From an uncultured Porphyromonadaceae bacterium (GTDB taxonomy: Bacteria > Bacteroidota > Bacteroidia > Bacteroidales > Muribaculaceae), in the NCBI GenBank assembly GCA_902493335.1, contig CABUPJ010000012.1:1-64000 (forward strand): 64,000 bases of DNA. Reading direction: 5' to 3'. Made by a program: the position numbers and the translations under genes. The notes under the pieces are model-generated. The model did not search any database and was not told the origin of the DNA. It was given only the letters and a program-made list of their open reading frames with translations. Positions 33,538 through 43,700 of the stretch are shown here, one piece after another (position 1 is the first letter of the stretch; each line of letters starts with the position of its first letter).

Positions 33538-34842
33538 ATTGTCGTGTCGGTCAATGCCAAGGGCCGAACATATGACAATATTGAGGATGTACCTTATAAT
33601 AAGGTAGGATTGTTATTAGCGACGTCGCCTATTACTCCTGCGGGAGCACACAATTTTTATTTTGACAATCGCATAAAGGCTGCTGACGAATTGTATAAGG
33701 CCCGTCAGGTTGACTATATCATAGCCAGCGGCGGCGATTACTCCCGGACACAAAATAACGGCTGCGACGAACCTAAGGCAATTCTCGACTCATTGGTAGC
33801 CCGAGGCGTCCCGGCTGATAGGATAATATTGGATTATGATGGAACGCGGACAATCAATTCCATAGCAAAAGCAAAAGAGGTATATGGTCTTGACAGCTTG
33901 ACGCTAATTTCACAGAAATACCATAATGAGCGAGCGATAAATCTTGCTGATAAATATGGTATTTATGCCGTTGGCTATAACGCCGAGTCATCGTCTGTCT
34001 GTAGTAGCCGCGTCAAGAATACGCTTCGCGAATACCTCGCCCGCGTAAAGATGTTTATTGATATTTTTAAAGGCTCAAATGCCGATACGGACAGTTTTTC
34101 GTATATGTGCAATCCGTATGATTCTGTATATATTAAATATAATCATCACAGGCATATTAGCTGTTATGTTACAGAACATCGTCTCCGGCAAAAAGAAATA
34201 TATAGATTACATTGGTATTATATATGTTGTGGAGATACGATTTATTCATATGAATGTGATGATGTAGCTAAACCATATGTCTCGCCTCAGTTTTGCGATT
34301 CAATGACAAAAATGGTAGAATTTAAATATCCGCCCTACGAATGCAGGCATAGGTATTTTGGAATTCATAGTGATATAATCATCAATATGCTTAATAATTA
34401 TGTAACGGTGGAGTCCTATGAATACAGTAAAGATAGCAGTTATGGAGATGCGCCACATGGAGACGGAGTATATGAAGTATATTCTTATGATATTTCCGGA
34501 TATTATATTGCATTGTCAGAGATAATCAACATCAAAAAGACTTCTATTTTGGAATCCTTGTTGATTGATAAGTTTGTTGAAGAAAAAAATCGGGTTAGCG
34601 GTGTGTATAATGATACATCATATAATTATAAATTAAGTCAGCAATTAAAAGATGCCGGGCTGAATATGGAAGATTTTGCTATTGACGAGAATGGTCTGTT
34701 ATATTCCTTTGATTATAATGATGGAGATGTTATTCCTATATGTTATGCAGATCGATTTCTGATAGAAATACCATATTCATCAATTCAAAATATATTGACA
34801 TCAGAATTCAGCAGGATGTTGAAAATAGACCATGAAAAGTAA
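33463..34842 (+). CDS. SanA/ElyC-like (DUF218) envelope protein with a long unknown C-terminal extension
   Basis: A 459-residue protein. A hydrophobic N-terminus (residues 5-29) anchors or exports it. Residues about 30-205 match the SanA/DUF218 fold: VGLLLATSP, ASGGDYSRTQNNGCDEPKAILDSLV, DYDGTRTINSIAKA, ISQKYHNERA and NTLREYLARVKMFID. SanA proteins affect envelope barrier function; the reaction is unknown. They normally end near residue 220, but this one has about 250 more residues, AT-rich and tyrosine-rich, with no motif that I recognise. The GTG at 33457 is in frame, but ATG 33463 (or 33466) is the better start. The leader is shared with the next gene. Confidence 0.72.
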   Translation: MMRKKLIRLFLTAIVLTVAVIVCCYIVVSVNAKGRTYDNIEDVPYNKVGLLLATSPITPAGAHNFYFDNRIKAADELYKARQVDYIIASGGDYSRTQNNGCDEPKAILDSLVARGVPADRIILDYDGTRTINSIAKAKEVYGLDSLTLISQKYHNERAINLADKYGIYAVGYNAESSSVCSSRVKNTLREYLARVKMFIDIFKGSNADTDSFSYMCNPYDSVYIKYNHHRHISCYVTEHRLRQKEIYRLHWYYICCGDTIYSYECDDVAKPYVSPQFCDSMTKMVEFKYPPYECRHRYFGIHSDIIINMLNNYVTVESYEYSKDSSYGDAPHGDGVYEVYSYDISGYYIALSEIINIKKTSILESLLIDKFVEEKNRVSGVYNDTSYNYKLSQQLKDAGLNMEDFAIDENGLLYSFDYNDGDVIPICYADRFLIEIPYSSIQNILTSEFSRMLKIDHEK

Positions 34843-34881
34843 TTGTTTAAGTAAGACGTTACTGTCCACTAAAAAAGACTT

Positions 34882-35048
34882 GGTTTAAAAATTAAATAAA
34901 GTAGTATTGCAGTCAAAAAGTTAAGTTTCCGACATGATTCAGTTTTTATGTCTGAGTGTATTAAATCGTGATAATGATGCGAAAAAAGATAATTCGTTTA
35001 TTTTTGACAGCGATAGTTTTGGCGGTTGCCGTGATTGTCGGCTGCTAT
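34882..35048 (+). repeat. Duplicated promoter-leader segment, copy 2
   Basis: Second copy of the segment at 33376-33537, starting near TAGTATTGCAG and running through ATGATGCGAAAAAAG to about codon 25 of the next gene. Substitutions are scattered and the reading frame is kept. Confidence 0.8.
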
Positions 35049-36047
35049 AAATCGCTGCGAAATGGATATGCTGACGATTGTGGCGGTAGGGGCATAAATT
35101 TCGAAAGAGACATAGATCCTGATGAAGAAAAGCCGTTGTATGACTTCAACATTCATACTAATCCGTTAGCATTCAGATTGGATGATTATGAATCTGATTT
35201 TGGTGATGAAGAAGAATTGTTTGAGTGCCTTATATCCAAGGCCCAGATTCCAGAGGGAGATGTCCGTTCGCAATGTGATTATCTTGAAAATTGGTTAGAC
35301 AGCAAATTTTATATCAATAATGATATTTATAACAAATATGGTGAGCTGTATTCGTATAAGTTAATGGATTATTGTATTGTGAGATTATCACTTAATCGAG
35401 TGAAATGTTTGAATTATTTTCTTGTCAGAAAGCTTCATGACGCACCTGTATCGGCTGCGTTAGTGGATGGTGTCGATGTTGAAATTGAATTGATGAAAGA
35501 ACTTCTTATGGCCCAATATCAGTTGTTTGAATGTCACGACGCCGATCGTGGCTCAGATAATTATATGACGTATATCGGACTTGAGGACGATTTGATTTAT
35601 GCCCAAAATGAAATGATTTGCTTTATCCTCGGTGTCCATTGTACTCCGAGATATCACCATCCGGAACTAACCAACAGCCTTATTCAGTATCAGTACTCGG
35701 TGTTGCTAAAAAACGGATTTCCGTGTTATGAATACTGCCAATCTTTCAATCCGCGAACAGATAGTATAAATATTCTGAATATGAAATGGGTATGGGATAG
35801 GCTTATAAACCATCATAAACATGTTTCACAGAACCTGTCAGTAGAGATGCAGCGAAGATTTGATGATGCGTTATACGTATTATTACGTTATCATTTGAAA
35901 CAGTTAAAAGAAGAATTTCAAAGTTATGGCGTAATAAGCGAAGATATCGGACAGACAGTCTTGCCGCTTGATTATAGTGATGACGAGTTGATTCATTATC
36001 CCGGTTTTACAACGAAATGGAAAGAATATCAAAAGCAATTTGGCTGA
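34974..36047 (+). CDS. Unknown lipoprotein sharing its leader with the SanA-like protein
   Basis: A 357-residue protein with signal peptide and lipobox VIVGC (C24). The first 23 residues are nearly the same as those of the preceding SanA-like protein, but the mature part is unrelated: acidic, helix-rich, with many tyrosines and aspartates and no recognised family. AT-rich codon use. Its stop overlaps the next start (TGATG), so it is translationally coupled to the following membrane protein. Confidence 0.7.
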   Translation: MMRKKIIRLFLTAIVLAVAVIVGCYKSLRNGYADDCGGRGINFERDIDPDEEKPLYDFNIHTNPLAFRLDDYESDFGDEEELFECLISKAQIPEGDVRSQCDYLENWLDSKFYINNDIYNKYGELYSYKLMDYCIVRLSLNRVKCLNYFLVRKLHDAPVSAALVDGVDVEIELMKELLMAQYQLFECHDADRGSDNYMTYIGLEDDLIYAQNEMICFILGVHCTPRYHHPELTNSLIQYQYSVLLKNGFPCYEYCQSFNPRTDSINILNMKWVWDRLINHHKHVSQNLSVEMQRRFDDALYVLLRYHLKQLKEEFQSYGVISEDIGQTVLPLDYSDDELIHYPGFTTKWKEYQKQFG

Positions 36048-37207
36048 TGAGGAAAACGGTGATTATAATTCTGTCCATTATCTTGTCGCTGCTTCTTGTT
36101 AAAGTAGTGTGGGTTGCTTGGTCGTGTTGGTGCAATGGGTCGTTTGAGGATGAGAGAGGTGATATAATCGAGCGAAAGAATTATCTCGTTGACAAGATTG
36201 TCGTCGAACCGCTGCAGTTGCTCAACGAAATGCCTCATGGGATAGGGCTGCAGTTTCAAGGCGAGTGGGCTCTATATTCGTGCTCGATGCTGACGTCAGC
36301 GCTCGCAAATATTGCCGAATTATATCCCGAGACAAGAACTGAGGTCGTTTCGACAATCGATAGTCTCATCCGAATAGTGAAGTCGCCGACGTTGAGTCTG
36401 TATGACTTCCTGCGCTGGGGCGAAGAGCCGCTCGAGTCTCTTGACGGTGGTAAAAGCCACGTTTCATATTTGAGTCATCTTGCCTGGATGATAGGAAATT
36501 ATAGAAAATTGGGCGGCGATGGCAAGTATGACAATTTGCACGACTCGCTGTGCGCAACGATGAATCGCCGCATTTTGCAATCGCCAATATTTAATTTGCC
36601 GACATATCCCGACGAGCCGATTTATGTGCCGGATATGATGGTGGCCATTGTAGCACTAAATGATTATAGTCGACTCAATGGAGGCAAATATGCATCGACA
36701 GTTAAACGATGGCTCAAGAGAGCGAAGAACGAGTGGTGCGACGCCGAGTTAGGGCTGCTTGCATCGTTTCTTGATGAAAACGGCAAGCCCTTTGGTGAAA
36801 TGAAGGGTTCGTATTCGGCGCTAAACTGTTATTATCTGACGCTGTTGGATGACGATTTTGCTGCCGAGCAGTACGATAGGCTGAAAAAATATTTTCGTCA
36901 GGATTTTCCTGTTTCCGGCATAAAGGAATATCACGACCATAGCTGTCTGTTCGGCAATGACATAGATGCGGGTCCGATAATACTCAACCTTAGTCCGAGC
37001 GGAACAGCCTTTGCCATCGGCAGCGCGACCTATATGGGCGACGATTATTTCCGCCGGCAATTACTGAAAACGGCTGAGATTGCGGGCCATACAGTTAAAT
37101 GGAATGGCCGTCGACACTATCTCCTCGCCAATATTGCCTTAGTCGGCGAAGCCATAACCTTGGCAATGATAACAAACGCCCGATTTGGAGGGGAAAATAA
37201 GCAGTGA
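36047..37207 (+). CDS. Membrane-anchored helical-barrel-like protein, family not identified
   Basis: A 386-residue protein with one N-terminal membrane helix (residues about 3-26). The rest is helix-rich with repeated motifs such as LYSCSMLTSALANIAELYPE, DMMVAIVALNDYSRLNGGKY and GPIILNLSPSGTAFAIGSATYMGDD, spaced as in alpha/alpha-barrel enzymes. I cannot name the family. A longer frame starts at 36017, but the ATG at 36047 overlaps the stop of the lipoprotein gene and leads straight into the membrane helix. Confidence 0.65.
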   Translation: MRKTVIIILSIILSLLLVKVVWVAWSCWCNGSFEDERGDIIERKNYLVDKIVVEPLQLLNEMPHGIGLQFQGEWALYSCSMLTSALANIAELYPETRTEVVSTIDSLIRIVKSPTLSLYDFLRWGEEPLESLDGGKSHVSYLSHLAWMIGNYRKLGGDGKYDNLHDSLCATMNRRILQSPIFNLPTYPDEPIYVPDMMVAIVALNDYSRLNGGKYASTVKRWLKRAKNEWCDAELGLLASFLDENGKPFGEMKGSYSALNCYYLTLLDDDFAAEQYDRLKKYFRQDFPVSGIKEYHDHSCLFGNDIDAGPIILNLSPSGTAFAIGSATYMGDDYFRRQLLKTAEIAGHTVKWNGRRHYLLANIALVGEAITLAMITNARFGGENKQ

Positions 37208-37262
37208 AATATGTATCTCGAGCCTTTGATGACCGTAGAGGATGAAAGATACGGTCCGCTTG

Positions 37263-37293
37263 TTTGTTATATCATAATAAATTGATATATTTG
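37263..37293 (+). promoter_or_regulatory. Promoter of the mntA-hepT operon
   Basis: TTTG at 37263-37266, 19 nt, then TATATTTG at 37286-37293. The ATG of mntA begins only 6 nt later, so transcription should start at or next to the start codon. Confidence 0.7.
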
Positions 37294-37298
37294 CAGGT

Positions 37299-37598
37299 AT
37301 GAAATTGATTGAGCTTCATATGGATCAGATTGTGGCCTTGTGTAAGAAATACAAGGTGGCGAAGTTGTGGGTGTTCGGGTCTATTCTGACCCCGCGATTC
37401 AATGACGACAGCGACGTCGATTTTTCAGTTGTGTTTCATTATGAACAGATTCACGATTTGTTTATTACTTTCTTCGACTTTATTGATGAACTGCAGCATC
37501 TGCTTGGCCGAAAGGTCGATATGGTAGACGAGACTGCCATAAAAAATGATATCTTCAGAAAAGAACTGAATAAAACGAAACGGTTGATATATGGATGA
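37299..37598 (+). CDS. mntA: MntA-like nucleotidyltransferase antitoxin
   Basis: A 99-residue minimal nucleotidyltransferase with the signature G27-S28-x10-D39-x-D41 (FGSILTPRFNDDSDVDFSV). In characterised HepT/MntA modules MntA neutralises HepT by adding AMP residues to its tyrosine. The gene overlaps hepT by 8 nt. Its ATG follows the -7 element by 6 nt, so the mRNA may be leaderless. Confidence 0.88.
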   Translation: MKLIELHMDQIVALCKKYKVAKLWVFGSILTPRFNDDSDVDFSVVFHYEQIHDLFITFFDFIDELQHLLGRKVDMVDETAIKNDIFRKELNKTKRLIYG

Positions 37599-37929
37599 AC
37601 AAATCTACAAATCTCTTAAAGACATTTTAAGTAGTATATCTAATATCGAATTATTCTGTTCATCGCGTCCGAGAGAATACAAGGCGTTTTGTGAGGATAT
37701 ATGCTTTCGCAGTGCTGTTCAATGGGAGATTGCTGTCATTGGCGAAGCTATGAACAGAATATTAAAAATCGACCCCAAAATACCGATTACCTCTGCTCGA
37801 AGAATCGTCGATACCAGAAATTATCTGATTCACGGTTATGATAGTTTGAGAGAGGATTTGATTTGGGCTATTGTAATAAATCATTTGCCTTTATTAAAGT
37901 CGGAAGTCACCGGACTAATCGAAGGTTGA
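37591..37929 (+). CDS. hepT: HepT-like RNase toxin (DUF86)
   Basis: A 112-residue helical HEPN-fold protein with the catalytic motif R76-x4-H81-x-Y83 (RNYLIHGY). The RNase centre is intact, and the tyrosine target of AMP addition is present. It is the partner of the overlapping mntA. The pair probably acts as a toxin-antitoxin or phage-response module. Confidence 0.88.
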   Translation: MDEQIYKSLKDILSSISNIELFCSSRPREYKAFCEDICFRSAVQWEIAVIGEAMNRILKIDPKIPITSARRIVDTRNYLIHGYDSLREDLIWAIVINHLPLLKSEVTGLIEG

Positions 37930-37942
37930 TCGAGGATTGACT

Positions 37943-38485
37943 TTACCCTTCTGCCACGAGGGTGAGGGTGTCGGGGGCTATGGTGAGGGTTGCGATTATT
38001 GTGAAGGGGCGGCCGGCGACGGTTGCGGCGGTTGACGCAGGGTGGGACGGCAGCATGATGTCGCGTCTGAAATCAAGGCCCGGCGTCAGTGCGGCTTTGT
38101 AGAGCGCTTCTTTCATGGTCCACGCACGCAGCAATAGATCGGATGAGACGCCGTAGACTGCCATTTCGGATTCTGACAATACCCTCGGGGCGACGCGCAG
38201 GAGCTGTTCGCGCCACTGCTCGATGTCGACGCCGACGGTGCGCCTGGTCGAAAAAGCTATGGCGGCATAATCGCGGCTGTGGCTGACGGTTAGACTTATA
38301 TCTTCGCGTCCGACGAGATATGGCGCGCCGGTGTCGCTATGACCGATGCGGGCGTCGACGCCGAAAAAGCGGGCGATGATGTCCCCGACGGCTGCGTGCT
38401 CGCGTTCGGTGCGCATACGGCCCGGGTCGGCTTCGATTGGAGTTATGCCGAGCTTAATATCGTCATATTTAAATATTTCAATCAT
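37943..38485 (-). CDS. 4'-phosphopantetheinyl transferase
   Basis: Transfers the phosphopantetheine arm from coenzyme A to carrier proteins. The 180-residue Sfp/AcpS-like protein has VGVDIE (magnesium aspartate and glutamate) and RAWTMKEALYK (the W-x-x-KEA motif), and SLTVSHS-like LTVSHSRDYAA before them. The frame could start at 38503, but the ATG at 38485 overlaps the gldD stop by 8 nt and gives the normal start MIEIFKYDD. It is the third gene of the gldE-gldD operon. Confidence 0.88.
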   Translation of the reverse strand: MIEIFKYDDIKLGITPIEADPGRMRTEREHAAVGDIIARFFGVDARIGHSDTGAPYLVGREDISLTVSHSRDYAAIAFSTRRTVGVDIEQWREQLLRVAPRVLSESEMAVYGVSSDLLLRAWTMKEALYKAALTPGLDFRRDIMLPSHPASTAATVAGRPFTIIATLTIAPDTLTLVAEG

Positions 38486-39056
38486 ATAGCTGTCGGTAGT
38501 CAAGGCTGTCGAGTGCGGTTGTCAGGTCGCGGCGGATGGCTTCTACGGCCGTAGCGACGGAGTCGAGCGATGTGATGCGGTCGGCATTGTCGAAGAAGAC
38601 TGATGCACTGATGACTACTGATTTGCCGTCGGTGGCGACGAACTGCAGCGGTGTGGCGACAGCCGCCCGAGCGTCGTAGAGAGTCGAGGTGAAGCGGCCG
38701 TTGTCGATGTCGAGTGCGTCGGCCGGGGCGTCGCCGGCGTTGAGGGCGATGCGCTCGACGCGGTTGGCGATGACGTCGGCGATGCTGCGGTCGTCGGTCT
38801 CTGTTACAGAGATGAATACGGTCGCATTATAACGCGGATAATTTACATTGACCCAGTCGCGGCGCGGACGCGAGACCACGGCCGATGAATTGACGAGCAG
38901 TCTGACGGGCAGACTGTCGACAGCGGTATAGTCTGGTGTATATGTCTCGATGCGCTGATAGGCGCGGCGGCGTGGTGTGGCGGTGTCGTCGGCGCCTCCG
39001 CAGGCTGAGGCGCATGTTGCTGCGAGCGTGATGACGCAGATGAGCGGCAGTTTCAT
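38478..39056 (-). CDS. gldD: GldD-like lipoprotein
   Basis: A 192-residue lipoprotein (lipobox ASAC, C19). It has the GldD pattern: PRRRAYQRIETYTPDY after the signal, then WVNVNYPRYNATVFISV, and a C-terminal FVATDGKSVVISASVFF with a helix to the end. GldD is needed for gliding and T9SS function in Flavobacterium johnsoniae, and homologues occur in non-gliding Bacteroidales. It overlaps gldE by 4 nt and the transferase gene by 8 nt, so the three are translated together. Confidence 0.82.
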   Translation of the reverse strand: MKLPLICVITLAATCASACGGADDTATPRRRAYQRIETYTPDYTAVDSLPVRLLVNSSAVVSRPRRDWVNVNYPRYNATVFISVTETDDRSIADVIANRVERIALNAGDAPADALDIDNGRFTSTLYDARAAVATPLQFVATDGKSVVISASVFFDNADRITSLDSVATAVEAIRRDLTTALDSLDYRQLYD

Positions 39057-40396
39057 TCGGTCTGGTTTTCAGGCATTACCTTGACGCGCACGCTGACGAT
39101 ACGATGGTCGGTGACGTCGAGCACGAGGAAGCGGCAGCGGCCGTAGACCAGCGGTTCTTTATCTTTGGGGAAATCGCCCTTGATGGCAAGAAGCATGCCG
39201 GCGAGTGTTTCGGCGTCTTCGGTGACGTCTTCGTAGTCTTCGCTGTTGAGCTCGGTGATGCGGAAGAAGTCGGTCAGCAAGGTCTGGCCCTCGAATATGA
39301 ATGTGTTATCGCGCAGGCGTTTGTATGTCTGTTCTTCCTCGTCATATTCGTCGTTGATGTCGCCGACGATTTCCTCGAGCACGTCTTCGAGGGTGACGAT
39401 GCCCTGAGTGCCGCCGAATTCGTCGACCACGATGGCGAGATGTATCTTTTTCTGACGGAAGTCTTCGAGCAGGTCGTCAATCATGCGCGATTCGGGCACA
39501 TAATACGGTTCGCGGAGAAGTGTCTGCCACTTGAATCCGTCGGTTTTCTTGCCGATATAGGGCAGGAGGTCACGGGCATAGAGTATACCCTTTATCGTGT
39601 CGAGCGAGTTTTCGTAGACAGGCAGGCGCGAATAGCCGCTCTCGATGACGATTCTGACGACTTCGTCGAAGCCGGCTTCGAAGTCGATGTCGGTGACGCG
39701 TATACGCGGGGTCATGACCTCCGATGCCGTCGTGTCGCCGAATTTGAGGATGCCTTCGAGCATGTCTTTTTCGTCACCGGCGGCGACGTCGGTAATTTCA
39801 AGTGCCTGTGAGAGATCTTCAGGGGTGATGCTCTGCGGCTGTTTGGCTACTACGCGGTTGACGACCTTGGTCGAGCTGACGAGCAGGCGCGACAGTGGCG
39901 AGAATATTTTCATGAAGGCCATTAGGCCGCCCGAGGCGAATGTCGCCCATCTGACCTGATTGTTGTTTGCGTAGAGTTTAGGCAGGATTTCGCCGAAAAG
40001 CAGAATCAGGAAAGTAAGGAGCACGGTCTGAAGAATGAAACTCCACACCGGACTCATCGCGCTGAAGATTGGCCCGAGCGCAAAGTTACACAGCACGACG
40101 ATGGTTACGTTGACGAGATTGTTGGTTATCAATATCGTGGCCAGCAGCTTTTCGGGCTGTGACATCATTTTGACGATATTGCGGCCTTTGGGAGAGTCTT
40201 CGAGGTCTTCGAGCTGCGACTGTGTCAGCGAGAAGCAGGCGATTTCGCTGCCCGATATAAAAGCCGAGACAAAAAGCGCCATCAGGGCGATGGCAAGTGC
40301 GATGATTTTTGAGGCATCGAAGTCGGCGATCCGGACGCCGGCGTCATTAAGTAAAAACAAAAGCGGCTCGCAAGCCGGCAAAGGGTCTATATCCAA
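39053..40396 (-). CDS. gldE: GldE-like CNNM/CBS-domain membrane protein
   Basis: A 447-residue protein: CNNM transmembrane domain (about 30-200; SAFISGSEIACFSLTQSQL near the start), two CBS domains (about 215-340; EVMTPRIRVTDID, and AIVVDEFGGTQGIVTLEDVLEEIVGDI) and a CorC/HlyC domain at the C-terminus. The layout fits GldE, which works with GldD. The frame opens with a TTG at 40396, and no ATG lies upstream in frame before a stop; the first internal ATG (residue 39) is inside the first membrane helix, so the TTG is preferred with moderate certainty. Confidence 0.85.
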   Translation of the reverse strand: MDIDPLPACEPLLFLLNDAGVRIADFDASKIIALAIALMALFVSAFISGSEIACFSLTQSQLEDLEDSPKGRNIVKMMSQPEKLLATILITNNLVNVTIVVLCNFALGPIFSAMSPVWSFILQTVLLTFLILLFGEILPKLYANNNQVRWATFASGGLMAFMKIFSPLSRLLVSSTKVVNRVVAKQPQSITPEDLSQALEITDVAAGDEKDMLEGILKFGDTTASEVMTPRIRVTDIDFEAGFDEVVRIVIESGYSRLPVYENSLDTIKGILYARDLLPYIGKKTDGFKWQTLLREPYYVPESRMIDDLLEDFRQKKIHLAIVVDEFGGTQGIVTLEDVLEEIVGDINDEYDEEEQTYKRLRDNTFIFEGQTLLTDFFRITELNSEDYEDVTEDAETLAGMLLAIKGDFPKDKEPLVYGRCRFLVLDVTDHRIVSVRVKVMPENQTE

Positions 40397-40732
40397 GACT
40401 GTATAAATTGGTTTAACATGATGTTTATCGTCACAAAATTAACAAATTCGCCCGAATAGGCAAAATCGGAATGTAAAAATAACGGAAACAACCAGGGCTT
40501 CGCTGTCGTCGGGGCGACAAAATCTGGCTGCCGATGCGGGTTCTGAAAATTAAATTAACTAAGCATACGGGCGATTTTGGTCAAATTTTCATGCGTTAAT
40601 ACATAAAAATGTGTGATAATTGAACGAATATTTGAAATTTAATTGATATTTTTGCAGAATCTATCTGCTGTCGATGAGGCAACGGATTGATTTGGATATC
40701 ATTTTTTTAACTTTAAGTACCAATCTTATCTT
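40397..40732. other. Divergent intergenic region between gldE and the subtilase
   Basis: No gene is seen in these 336 bp. The gldE-proximal third contains a short GC hairpin (GTCGTCGGGGCGAC near 40507). The subtilase-proximal part is AT-rich and carries TATTTTTG at 40647-40654, a probable -7 element 79 nt before the ATG. No matching TTTG at normal spacing is clear. Confidence 0.5.
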
Positions 40733-43700
40733 ATGCAAAGACTTAAAATGTGGATTTTGTCGATTGTCGCATTGCTGACGGTCGGTCTAAGTCCGGTGGC
40801 GGTCTTCGCCGGAGTTTCGCCCAAACGTGGCGAAATCAGGGTGAAACTGCAGGCTGAGGTTGCTTTGAAACTCGCTCAGATGCCGCAGATACAGACGGCA
40901 GGAGTGAAAACTACAGGCATAGAACCTCTCGACCGTGCCGCCTCGAAAGCTAAAACAATCAGCATCAGACCGATGCTGCCGCCGTCGGCAAAATATGACC
41001 GGCAGCGTGCAAAGTATGGACTCGACCGTTGGTTTGTCGTCAGTTTCGACGAATCGATGTCGTCAGAGGAAGTGCGCCGTATTTATGGCGCTACAGCGGG
41101 TGTCGAACGTTCGGAGGTCATAACTCCGATGTCACTCCGCGAGGGCAAAGGCGGATTCAGAAAGATTTCTGCCGCTGCGGTCGCCGGCTCGTCGCAGGCT
41201 ATGCCTTTCAACGACCCTCTCCTGCCGAGACAGTGGCATTATCAGAACTTCGGCGACATTCCTTATAGTGTCAGGGGCGCCGACATCAACCTCTTCGAGG
41301 CGTGGAAAACCACGACCGGCAGCAAGGACGTGCTCGTGGCCGTCATTGACGGCGGCGTCGACTACACCCATGAGGACCTCGCGGCCAATATGTATGTCAA
41401 CACTGCCGAGCTTAACGGCCGCGCCGGTTTCGACGACGACGGCAACGGCTATGTCGATGACATTTACGGCTATAACTTCTGCACCAACGAAGGCAAGATT
41501 TATCCTCACGACCATGGCACACACGTCGCCGGCACAGTAGCCGCTGTCAACAACAACGGCATCGGCGTGGCCGGTGTCGCCGGCGGCAACGGCACGGACG
41601 GTTCGGGTGTGAAGATACTGTCGTGTCAGGTGTTCGACCCGCGTTCGGGCACTGCCGACGGTGATTTTGCCGCAGCCATAGTCTATGCCTGTGAGAAAGG
41701 CGCCACTATCGCGCAGTGCTCATGGGGCTGGGCCTCCCCCGGCTATTACGAGCAGGCCGTGCTCGACGCCATCGACTATTTCACGGCCGAGGCCCGTTCG
41801 GCCAACATGAAGGGCGGTCTGCTCTTCTTTGCCATGGGCAACGAAGGCGAGACCGGCGATTATTATCCCGGCTGCTATGACAAAGTCGTAGGCGTGGCCG
41901 CCATGACAAGCGAGCTTACTCCTGCGTCATATTCATGCAACGGCCCCGGCACAGACATTGTCGCTCCCGGCGGTCTTCTCGACTATGGCGAGGCCCAGGG
42001 TGTGCTCTCGACGCTACCCGGCAACAGTTACGGCTATAACGAAGGCACTTCGATGGCTACGCCGCATGTCTCGGGCACAGCCGCGCTCGTGCTCTCGAAA
42101 TACGGTTCGCCGACATTCCTTAACGAGACTCTGCGCACCCAGATACTGACGTCTGTCAATGACTTCTACGGCTATGGCAACAACAATGCCGTTCTCGGCA
42201 ATTTCGGCACCGGCTATCTCGACGCCGGCAAAGCCGTCAGAATGGATCAGACCGGCAAACCCGGCTCTGTGGCCGATTTCGACCTCACCGCCGCTCAGGA
42301 CTATGTCGTCATTTCATGGACAATACCCGCGTCGGCTGACAACAACATAAACAATCATATCGTCTACTATTCGAAAGAACCGTTTACGGCACAGAGTGAT
42401 CTGACGAAAATCGACAGCAAAATCGTCGATACGAAGTTCCTATCGTCGGGCGACGTCTGCAACTTCGAGCTTACAGGACTCGAAAGCATGACTGAATATT
42501 ATATCGCCATTCAGGCTGTCAACCGCTGGGGTACGGCATCTGACCTCTCGCCCGTCAGGAGCATCCGCACAAATGCCGGCCCGAGCATGACCGTCGCCGA
42601 ACCGTCGCTGTTCATGTCGGCCACGGCATCGCAGCCTCTTGCCACCGCGAGCCTCACCATCGGCAACGAGGCCGAGGGTCTGCTCAAATGGAGTGTCGCC
42701 AAAGCTACCGTCTCGGCTCAGCTTCAGTCGGGCCGTCCCCAGCCGGGTGCGCTCAACCGCAGCAAACTGACGCTCGCCGGCGCAAACGCCTCACGGAAGG
42801 CCGTGGCCGCACGCGCTGAGTATGAGGCAGGCGATTATCCTCAGGAATTCGGATATGCCGAAGAGCTATGGGCCATGATCGGCGAGACCGACAAGTCGAA
42901 GCCCAACTCGCTCGCGCAGTGGTTTAAAGTCGACGCCGACCGCTATCCCGAGGGCTTCAATCTCACCGCCCTCTGGTTTGACGCTCCGCAAGAAGGCATT
43001 TTTGGAGAGAATCCCCGCATAGAAATTTACAAAGGCAACACCGGCATCTCTCAGGCTTCGCTCATCACCGAAGTAGCCTATAACTTCTTTACATATAACT
43101 ATAACATCGCGTTGCCCGAGCAGATCTACTTCGCTCCAGGCGAATCGTTCTGGGTTGTCGCTCACTTCGATCCCAATCAGGAGGGTTATCCTCTGCCTAT
43201 GGGTCATTCGTCGGCAGCTGCCGCAGGTTCGAACAGCTTCATGAGTATCGACGGCGGCGCGACATGGACACAGCTCGCCGAGGCTCTCCGGGGCAGCAGC
43301 TACGAAAGCCTTGCCTCTGAGTTTGTGTGGTGTGTCAAAGCCCGCTCGCTCAACCCCGACTGGAGTACGATGCTCGAGCTTGATCCGACCGAAGGCACAG
43401 TGCGTCAGGGCGAGACCCGGACCATCGCTGTCAAGGCCGACGGCACCAAGCTCGTCAACGGCACATATAACTTCAACATAAAGCTCGCGACCAACGAGAG
43501 CGACAAACGCGTCGTCGCCGTGCCCACTACCCTGACTGTCGAGGGCAATGCCCCCGATGTCGTCGTGCCCAAGATTGTCGACTTCGGCAGCATGCTTGTC
43601 GGTCAGAGCAAGACTGTTGCCGTAGAGTTCTATAACAAAGGCTACGGCTCATTCCGCGGCACGCGGTGGGGCGCCGACATCTACAGCGACAATATCGTCG

